Assembly: GCA_019246375.1 (NCBI GenBank)
Contig: JAFAQO010000545.1
Span: 1-11,309 of the forward strand
Reading direction: 5' to 3'
From: Mycobacterium sp.
GTDB taxonomy: Bacteria > Actinomycetota > Actinomycetes > Mycobacteriales > Mycobacteriaceae
DNA: 11,309 bases
Position 1 is the stretch's first letter; each line of letters begins with the position of its first letter. The notes below the pieces were generated by a model, which was not told the DNA's origin, did no database searches, and was given only the letters and a program-made list of their open reading frames with translations. This document shows, in pieces, positions 5,990-11,309 of the stretch. The position numbers were made by a program, and so were the translations under genes.

Positions 5990-7168
5990 ATGACGTCGAC
6001 AACGAGTGGCCAGGTCGTTGCTTTGGCTCGGGCAATGCGGGAACTCGTGCGGTCCGAGGCCGCCGAATCCGAGCGGGCGCGCACGCTCACCAGCGCGATC
6101 GTCGATGAAATGTGGGCCACCGGCCTGATGTCGGCGTTCAGGCCGGTCGCAGCCGGCGGTGTAGAACCGTCGTTCGCCGAGATGATCGAGACGTGGATCG
6201 AAATGGCTTGGCAGGACGGCTCGTTCGGGTGGATCGGCATCGCGAACCTGCCGTCCACGTTCGCGGCCGCAACGTATCTCCCCGATGAGGGTTTCGCCGA
6301 GGTGTTCACCGCCCACGACAACCGGGTCACGATGGGCGGTCAGTTCTTCCCCAACGGGCAGGGGACCGCCGTAGCGGGCGGCTACCGGTTGAGCGGATCG
6401 TGGAGTTTCGGCTCAGGGATCGGGCATTCGCAGTACATCGCTGCCGGGTTCTTCCCGATGGACAACGGCGAGATGCGCTGGGTCAGCGAAGGCATCCCCG
6501 ACATGCACGTGGCCGTGGTCCCGCGGGACGACATCAAATTCAACGACGGCTGGTTCGTCCAGGGGCTCAAGGGCACCGGGTCCTACGACTACAGCGCCGA
6601 GGATGTGTTCGTGCCCCAGGCGCGGACCTTTCAACTGTTCCAGCGCGAGCCGCACCGGGGCACGTCGGCGGTCACCCGTATGGGGCTGATGTCGGTGACG
6701 GCCGCCGGTCACGCGTCGTGGGCCCTCGGCGTCGCCAAGAGCATGCTCGACGATGTCGCGGAATTGGCGGCGACGAAATATCGGATGAGTGACATGGCGG
6801 CATTGGCCACTCGTCCGACGTTCCAGAAAGGGCTCGCGCATCACGTCGCGGCGTGGCGCGCCGCCCGTCTGCTGGTGCTGGACGCGTTCACCACAGCCGA
6901 GGCAGTCGTTGCCTCCGGCGGAGAACTGACCCCGACCTTGCGGGCAGACATGCGGGTGGCCGCCGTCTTCGCCACCGATACCGCCCGTAGCTGCGCGGAA
7001 TGGGCTCATCTGGTCGCCGGAACCAGCGCAATCCGCGAGGGCAGTCGCTTCGAACGCGCATTTCGCGACATGTACACCGGGACCCAGCACGCCTTCATCA
7101 GCGAGAAGGTCGCGATCGACGCGGCACAGGTTTGGCTCGGCATCATCGATGACCAGTTCGGGCTCTGA
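5990..7168 (+). CDS. Acyl-CoA dehydrogenase-fold flavin-dependent monooxygenase, 392 aa
   Basis: The protein has the full acyl-CoA dehydrogenase fold: an N-terminal helical domain (1-115), a beta domain with GGYRLSGSWSFGSGIGHSQYIAAG (130-153), and a C-terminal four-helix domain. Two signatures point to the two-component flavin monooxygenases (HsaA, DszC, HpaB-like group D enzymes) rather than to a true dehydrogenase: the SGSWSFGSG motif and YTGTQHAF near residues 362-369. His367 in the latter sits where these enzymes place a residue by the flavin. These enzymes use FMNH2 or FADH2 supplied by a separate reductase, and none is encoded nearby. AGGA lies about 10 bases before ATG. It is likely co-transcribed with the SRPBCC and SDR genes. 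The substrate, perhaps an aromatic or steroid-like compound, is inferred only. Confidence 0.85.
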   Translation: MTSTTSGQVVALARAMRELVRSEAAESERARTLTSAIVDEMWATGLMSAFRPVAAGGVEPSFAEMIETWIEMAWQDGSFGWIGIANLPSTFAAATYLPDEGFAEVFTAHDNRVTMGGQFFPNGQGTAVAGGYRLSGSWSFGSGIGHSQYIAAGFFPMDNGEMRWVSEGIPDMHVAVVPRDDIKFNDGWFVQGLKGTGSYDYSAEDVFVPQARTFQLFQREPHRGTSAVTRMGLMSVTAAGHASWALGVAKSMLDDVAELAATKYRMSDMAALATRPTFQKGLAHHVAAWRAARLLVLDAFTTAEAVVASGGELTPTLRADMRVAAVFATDTARSCAEWAHLVAGTSAIREGSRFERAFRDMYTGTQHAFISEKVAIDAAQVWLGIIDDQFGL

Positions 7169-7238
7169 GCAGGCAATATCCCGAAAATCGGTGCTATTCC
7201 CTTCGCGTGTCGGAATGAGCGCGGGTAGGGTCCACACT

Positions 7239-9044
7239 GTGTGTGGAGCCACCGGCGAGGTGCGACTCGACGGCCGGGTCCCCGATGTAGCGGCGGTATC
7301 AGCGATGGCTGCCGTGATGGCGCCACGGGGGCCTGACGCCGCGGGCGCCTGGTCACAAGGCCGGGTCGCCCTCGGTCATCGTCGCCTGAAGATCATCGAC
7401 CTGACCGAAGCCGGCGCCCAACCGATGGTCGACGCCGAGTTGGGCCTGACAATCGCCTGGAACGGCTGCATCTACAACTACAAGGAGCTACGCCGCGAGC
7501 TCACTGCTCACGGCTACCGGTTTTTCTCGCACAGCGACACCGAGGTTCTGCTCAAGGCCTACCACCGCTGGGGCGACGACTTCGTCAGCCGCCTCAAAGG
7601 CATGTTCGCGTTCGCCATCGTTGAACGCGATAGCGGACGGGTGTTGCTCGGCCGGGACAGGCTCGGTATCAAACCTCTCTATCTGACCGAGGACAGTCAC
7701 CGCATCCGGTTCGCGTCGGCGCTGCCGGCGTTGCTGGCCGGCGGCGGCGTCGACACCCGGATTGACGCGAAAGCGCTGCACCACTACATGACGTTTCACT
7801 CTGTGGTGCCCGCGCCGGCCACCATCCTGCGCGGCGTGCGCAAGGTCCCGCCCGCGTCGCTCATTGCCATCGAGCCCGACGGCCGGCGCACCACCAGCAC
7901 CTACTGGACGCCCGACTTCACCAGGCAAAATGACCGTTCCGACTGGTCCGAACGCGACTGGGAAGACGCCGTGCTGTCCGCGCTGCGAGTCGCGGTCGAG
8001 CGCAGGCTGGTCGCTGACGTGCCCGTCGGCTGTCTGCTGTCCGGCGGCGTCGACTCCAGCCTGATCGTCGGCCTGCTCGCCGAGGCCGGCCAACACGGGC
8101 TGTCCACCTTCTCCATCGGTTTCGAGTCCGCTGGTGGCGTCGAGGGCGACGAGTTCCGCTGGTCGGACATCATCGCCGAACGCTTCGACACCAACCACCA
8201 CCAGATTCGGATCGGAACGGACCGGATGCTTCCCGCGCTGGACGGGGCGATCGGCGCGATGAGTGAGCCGATGGTCAGCCACGACTGCGTCGCCTTCTAC
8301 CTGCTCAGCCAGGAAGTCTCGCGCCACGTCAAGGTCGTGCAGTCGGGTCAGGGCGCCGACGAGGTGTTCGCCGGTTACCACTGGTACCCGCCGCTGGGTT
8401 CGCCGGCCGCCGCCACCCTCGAGGGTGCGGTTGCCGAATATCGCGGCGCCTTCTTCGATCGCGACGCGGTGGGTGTCAAGGATCTATTGGGACCGGCCTA
8501 CTTCGCTCAGGGCGACCCCAGTGGGCTCTTCGTCACCGAACACTTCGCCCGTGCCGGCGCCGAAACCGGTATCGACCGTGCGCTGCGGCTCGACACGACG
8601 GTGATGCTGGTGGACGACCCGGTGAAGCGCGTAGACAACATGACCATGGCCTGGGGATTGGAGGGCCGGGTTCCGTTTCTCGATCATGATTTGGTTGAGC
8701 TGGCCGCGACCTGCCCCCCGGAGTTGAAGATCGCGCACGATGGCAAAGGCGTCCTCAAAGAAGCAGCGCGGCGGGTGATCCCATCCGAGGTCATCGATCG
8801 GCCCAAGGGTTATTTCCCGGTTCCCGCACTGACCCACCTGGAAGGGCCCTACCTCGACATGGTCCGCGATGCTCTCTACGCGCCGGTCGCCAAGGAGCGC
8901 GGGCTATTTGACATGGAAGCGGTCGACGCCCTGCTCGCCGACCCCAACGGCAAGCTGACCCCACTGCGCGGCAATGAACTCTGGCAGATTGGGTTGCTCG
9001 AGCTGTGGCTGCAGCGCCACGGTGTGACGGGGCCGGCGGCATGA
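7239..9044 (+). CDS. asnO: N-acetylglutaminylglutamine amidotransferase (asparagine synthase family), 601 aa
   Basis: This is a glutamine-dependent amidotransferase with two domains. The Ntn-type glutaminase domain (about 1-215) begins at catalytic Cys2 (CGATGEVRLDG), with RGPDAAG (30-36) and NGCIYNY where asparagine synthetases have NGEIYNH. The synthetase domain carries the ATP-pyrophosphatase motif SGGVDSS (268-274), GQGADE (about 370-375), and EGRVPFLDHDLVELA. GLTIAWNGCIYNY, the DTEVLLKAYHRWGD stretch and the SVVPAPATILRGVRKVPPA stretch match the TIGR03104 branch rather than AsnB. That branch amidates N-acetylglutaminylglutamine to the osmoprotectant NAGGN. I chose GTG 7239 because it puts Cys at position 2 and has TAGGG 8 bases upstream; the longer frame from 7149 would overlap the previous gene and bury the nucleophile. 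It overlaps ngg by ATGA. Confidence 0.9.
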   Translation: MCGATGEVRLDGRVPDVAAVSAMAAVMAPRGPDAAGAWSQGRVALGHRRLKIIDLTEAGAQPMVDAELGLTIAWNGCIYNYKELRRELTAHGYRFFSHSDTEVLLKAYHRWGDDFVSRLKGMFAFAIVERDSGRVLLGRDRLGIKPLYLTEDSHRIRFASALPALLAGGGVDTRIDAKALHHYMTFHSVVPAPATILRGVRKVPPASLIAIEPDGRRTTSTYWTPDFTRQNDRSDWSERDWEDAVLSALRVAVERRLVADVPVGCLLSGGVDSSLIVGLLAEAGQHGLSTFSIGFESAGGVEGDEFRWSDIIAERFDTNHHQIRIGTDRMLPALDGAIGAMSEPMVSHDCVAFYLLSQEVSRHVKVVQSGQGADEVFAGYHWYPPLGSPAAATLEGAVAEYRGAFFDRDAVGVKDLLGPAYFAQGDPSGLFVTEHFARAGAETGIDRALRLDTTVMLVDDPVKRVDNMTMAWGLEGRVPFLDHDLVELAATCPPELKIAHDGKGVLKEAARRVIPSEVIDRPKGYFPVPALTHLEGPYLDMVRDALYAPVAKERGLFDMEAVDALLADPNGKLTPLRGNELWQIGLLELWLQRHGVTGPAA

Positions 9045-10834
9045 CCGCTATCAATCCTTCGGACGACCACACCGAGGCGATCACGCTCGGTCTGCACGAC
9101 GCCTCGCCGCCCGAGCTGGTGAAGGCGATGGCCGAGGACGTCGAACTTGAATTAGGCTGGGGCCGACTCATTTTCGGTCAGACCTTCGCCGATGCCCGCA
9201 AGCTGACCGAAACACTGCGACGGGAAGGACCCGGGCGGCGCGACATCTGTATCTATGCCCGCGAGTCCCACGTGGTGGTCGCCGGAGCACCCAGTGAGCT
9301 CTTCATCGATCCCAGCCATACCTATCGGCTGCGCTTCACCGAATCTGACGAGAAACACTCGATACCGTCACCGGTCGGCGTGACCGTGCGCACGCTGGAG
9401 AAGCCCGCCGACGCCGACGCCATGAACCGCGTTTATGTGCGCTGCGGAATGGTGCCGGCCCCGGTTGACGTGATCTGGGACAACCATCTGCATGCAGAGG
9501 CGGTGAAATACCTCGTCGCGGTGCGTGACGAGGACGAGGTTGTGGTCGGCACCGTGACCGGTGTGGACCATGAAGTGCTGTTCTCCGATCCGGAGCAAGG
9601 GTCGAGCCTGTGGACGCTCGCAGTCGATCCGGCTGCGGCAGTACCCGGCGTCGGCGAAGCCCTGACCCGGGTATTGGCTGAGTACTTCCGTAGTAAGGGT
9701 CGCGCCTACATGGACCTGTCGGTAGCGCACGACAACGCCGCGGCGATAGGCCTCGACGAGAAGCTGGGTTTCCGCCGCGTTCCGGTGCTGGCGATCAAGC
9801 GGAAGAACGCGATCAACGAACCGCTGTTCACCACGCCCCCGGAGACGGTCGATGACCTCAATCCCTACGCGAGGATCATCGCCGACGAGGCGTTGCGCCG
9901 TGGGATTTGGGTCGAGGTCCTGGATGCGGAGACCGGCGAGATGCGACTCACCTATGGTGGTCGCAGCATCATCACCCGTGAGTCGCTGTCCGAATTCACC
10001 TCGGCGGTCGCAATGTGTCGTTGCGACGACAAGCGTTTGACCCGGCGCCTTGTCGCTGAGGCAGGCATCACCGTGCCTCGCGCCCGCTTGGCGACCTTCG
10101 ACAAAGGCGACTACGACTTCCTGACCGAGGTCGGGGAGGTCGTCGTCAAACCGACTCGCGGAGAACAAGGTAAGGGCATCACCGTCGGCGTTACTGTCGA
10201 AAACGGTCCCGAGGAGCTTGCTACCGCCCTGACGCGAGCGCGTGAGCAGCACCCGGAGGTGCTGATCGAGCAGCGGGTGACCGGCGATGACCTTCGGTTG
10301 GTCGTGATCGACGGCAAGGTCGTGGCCGCCGCGCTGCGGATGCCCCCCGAAATCATCGGCACGGGGGAGCACACCATCCGCGACCTGATTACGGCCGAGA
10401 GCCGACGGCGCTCTGTGGCCACCGGTGGCGAGTCCCGCATCCCGCTCGACGACGTCACCCTGGCGACGGTCGCCGATGCCGGCTGGACGCTGGATGACGT
10501 GCTGCCCCGAGACACTCGGCTTCGCGTGCGCCGGACAGCCAACCTGCATCAGGGCGGCACGATCCACGATGTCACCGCTCAGGTCAACCCGGAACTGTCT
10601 CGGGTTGCGGTGGCGGCGGCTGAGGCGATCGGTATCCCGGTTACCGGCATCGACCTACTTGTGCCCGACGTCACTGGCGCTGAGTATGCCTTCATTGAAG
10701 CCAACGAGCGTCCAGGGCTGGCCAATCACGAGCCTCAACCCACGGCCCCGGCTTTCCTCGACTTCTTGTTCCCCGGTCAGCATGGCCTACCGCCGGCCTG
10801 GACGCCTGAGGAGTCGCAGCTCGATCGTCGCTGA
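9041..10834 (+). CDS. ngg: N-acetylglutaminylglutamine synthetase (GNAT plus ATP-grasp), 597 aa
   Basis: This bifunctional enzyme is expected to acetylate glutamine and ligate it to a second glutamine, giving N-acetylglutaminylglutamine for AsnO. After an N-terminal family-specific part (about 1-100) comes a GNAT domain (about 110-265) with the acetyl-CoA loop PGVGEAL near residues 200-206 and AHDNAAAIGLDEKLGFRRV. An ATP-grasp domain (about 290-590) follows, with VVKPTRGEQGKG (near 368-379), IEQRVTGDDLRLVVIDGKVV, GIDLLVP, and the metal-binding FIEANERPG near residue 550. The ATP-grasp part resembles cyanophycin synthetase. This domain order is that of TIGR03103. The start ATG 9041 overlaps the asnO stop by four bases (ATGA), so translation is probably coupled; GGGG lies about 8 bases upstream. 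It ends with two stops in tandem (TGA TAG). Confidence 0.92.
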   Translation: MTAINPSDDHTEAITLGLHDASPPELVKAMAEDVELELGWGRLIFGQTFADARKLTETLRREGPGRRDICIYARESHVVVAGAPSELFIDPSHTYRLRFTESDEKHSIPSPVGVTVRTLEKPADADAMNRVYVRCGMVPAPVDVIWDNHLHAEAVKYLVAVRDEDEVVVGTVTGVDHEVLFSDPEQGSSLWTLAVDPAAAVPGVGEALTRVLAEYFRSKGRAYMDLSVAHDNAAAIGLDEKLGFRRVPVLAIKRKNAINEPLFTTPPETVDDLNPYARIIADEALRRGIWVEVLDAETGEMRLTYGGRSIITRESLSEFTSAVAMCRCDDKRLTRRLVAEAGITVPRARLATFDKGDYDFLTEVGEVVVKPTRGEQGKGITVGVTVENGPEELATALTRAREQHPEVLIEQRVTGDDLRLVVIDGKVVAAALRMPPEIIGTGEHTIRDLITAESRRRSVATGGESRIPLDDVTLATVADAGWTLDDVLPRDTRLRVRRTANLHQGGTIHDVTAQVNPELSRVAVAAAEAIGIPVTGIDLLVPDVTGAEYAFIEANERPGLANHEPQPTAPAFLDFLFPGQHGLPPAWTPEESQLDRR

Positions 10835-10856
10835 TAGCTCGGCGTAGTCGGCCTCG

Positions 10857-10921
10857 CGCCGAGTGTGCGGACTATGGTCGAGGAATTGCGCTGTTGGCGT
10901 ATATAACTCGCACACTCGGCG
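10857..10921. repeat. 13-bp inverted repeat with 39-base spacer between ngg and sseB
   Basis: CGCCGAGTGTGCG (10857-10869) is repeated exactly as its reverse complement CGCACACTCGGCG (10909-10921). The element starts 22 bases after the ngg stop and ends 5 bases before the convergent sseB stop codon. It could be a two-way terminator with a large loop or a dispersed intergenic repeat. No flanking target duplication is seen, and there is no T-tract. Confidence 0.65.
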
Positions 10922-10926
10922 AACAG

Positions 10927-11309
10927 TTAGTCGGGACCGCGAGCAACGGGGCGGGCCGGATCCGAACTCCACTCGGACCACGAGCCGGGAAACAGCGCTG
11001 CGTGGCAGCCTACCGTGGCAAGCGCCGCGACCGTCACGGTGGCGGTGACGCCCGAGCCGCAGTACGCACCGACGCGCCCATCGAGATCGATGCCGCGGTC
11101 GGACACCAGTTGGGTGAGTGCGCTATCGCCGACAAACGTTCCGTCGCTTGCCAATAGGGCGGTGCTCGGGAGGTTCTTGGCCCCGGGGATATGACCGGCA
11201 ACCGGATCGACCGGCTCGACATCGCCGCGGAAGCGTTCGGGTGCGCGCGCATCGAGCAGCGTGATGCCTCCGGCGCCGGATCGCTGCGCCGTCAAAGTAG
11301 GCCGGTTTC
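10927..11309 (-). CDS. sseB: Thiosulfate/3-mercaptopyruvate sulfurtransferase SseB, C-terminal part (5' end outside window)
   Basis: The open frame runs to the right edge with no stop and no convincing start; the TTG at 11295 lies inside the protein. It encodes the C-terminal, catalytic rhodanese domain of a two-domain sulfurtransferase: LLDARAPERFRGD, GHIPGAKNLPS, the active-site loop YCGSGVTA with the persulfide-forming Cys, and a FPGSWSEWSSDPARPV ending. The CGSGVT loop is typical of thiosulfate and mercaptopyruvate sulfurtransferases, which move sulfane sulfur to cyanide or thiols. From memory the sequence closely resembles M. tuberculosis SseB (Rv2291), for example in LDAR-PERFRGDVEPVD, so I use that symbol. 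It converges on ngg, and its stop is TAA at 10927-10929 on the plus-strand coordinates. Confidence 0.9.
   Translation of the reverse strand, partial: NRPTLTAQRSGAGGITLLDARAPERFRGDVEPVDPVAGHIPGAKNLPSTALLASDGTFVGDSALTQLVSDRGIDLDGRVGAYCGSGVTATVTVAALATVGCHAALFPGSWSEWSSDPARPVARGPD

Noticed and set aside
5226..6035. A 269-codon minus-strand frame across the SDR and the start of the flavin enzyme
   Set aside because: It overlaps two well-supported genes on the other strand, and its composition is that of a shadow frame.
7488..8381. A 297-codon minus-strand frame inside asnO
   Set aside because: It is antisense to the conserved synthetase motifs and has no recognisable domain or ribosome binding site.
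9368..10567. A 399-codon open frame on the minus strand, antisense to ngg
   Set aside because: It is antisense to a gene with clear GNAT and ATP-grasp motifs. Its translation is rich in Arg, Gly and His without any domain, as expected for a shadow frame in GC-rich DNA.
10857..10921. Reading the inverted repeat as terminal repeats of a tiny mobile element
   Set aside because: The bases flanking the two arms differ, so there is no target-site duplication, and the 39-base interior carries no gene. A terminator or protein-binding role is at least as likely.

Overview
The window is GC-rich, densely coded DNA with short intergenic gaps, and it looks like a Mycobacterium chromosome. From memory, the partial sulfurtransferase at the right end resembles M. 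tuberculosis SseB (Rv2291) and the aldo/keto reductase resembles Rv2298. F420-type PPOX, DUF2652 and DUF5994 proteins also fit an actinobacterium. No database search was run.

Left part (1-2690), all on the plus strand: the 3' end of a short-chain dehydrogenase, a small PPOX-fold probable F420-dependent oxidoreductase, a DUF2652 cyclase-like protein, a gap of about 480 bases with one possible 40-residue ORF, and a DUF5994 gene. A perfect 13-bp inverted repeat separates the DUF5994 gene from the convergent cold-shock gene.

Middle minus-strand block (2693-4616): a cspA-type cold-shock gene with an AT-rich promoter and a hairpin at its predicted mRNA 5' end, an aldo/keto reductase, and a small three-helix membrane protein that may be translated from a leaderless mRNA.

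Right plus-strand block (4723-10834): a tight group of SRPBCC protein, SDR and an acyl-CoA-dehydrogenase-fold protein whose signatures point to a flavin monooxygenase. These may form a small oxidative pathway of unknown substrate. They are followed by two genes overlapping by ATGA. These match the two biosynthetic enzymes for N-acetylglutaminylglutamine amide (NAGGN), an osmoprotectant dipeptide: an asparagine-synthetase-like amidotransferase (asnO) and a GNAT plus ATP-grasp synthetase (ngg). The M42-family peptidase that often accompanies this pair is not in the window.

The window closes with the C-terminal part of sseB on the minus strand, convergent to ngg, with a 13-bp inverted repeat of 39-nt spacer between them. 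No tRNA, rRNA, CRISPR, insertion sequence or phage feature was seen. The most interesting content is the NAGGN operon in a mycobacterial setting. I see no clear evidence for a wholly undescribed system.
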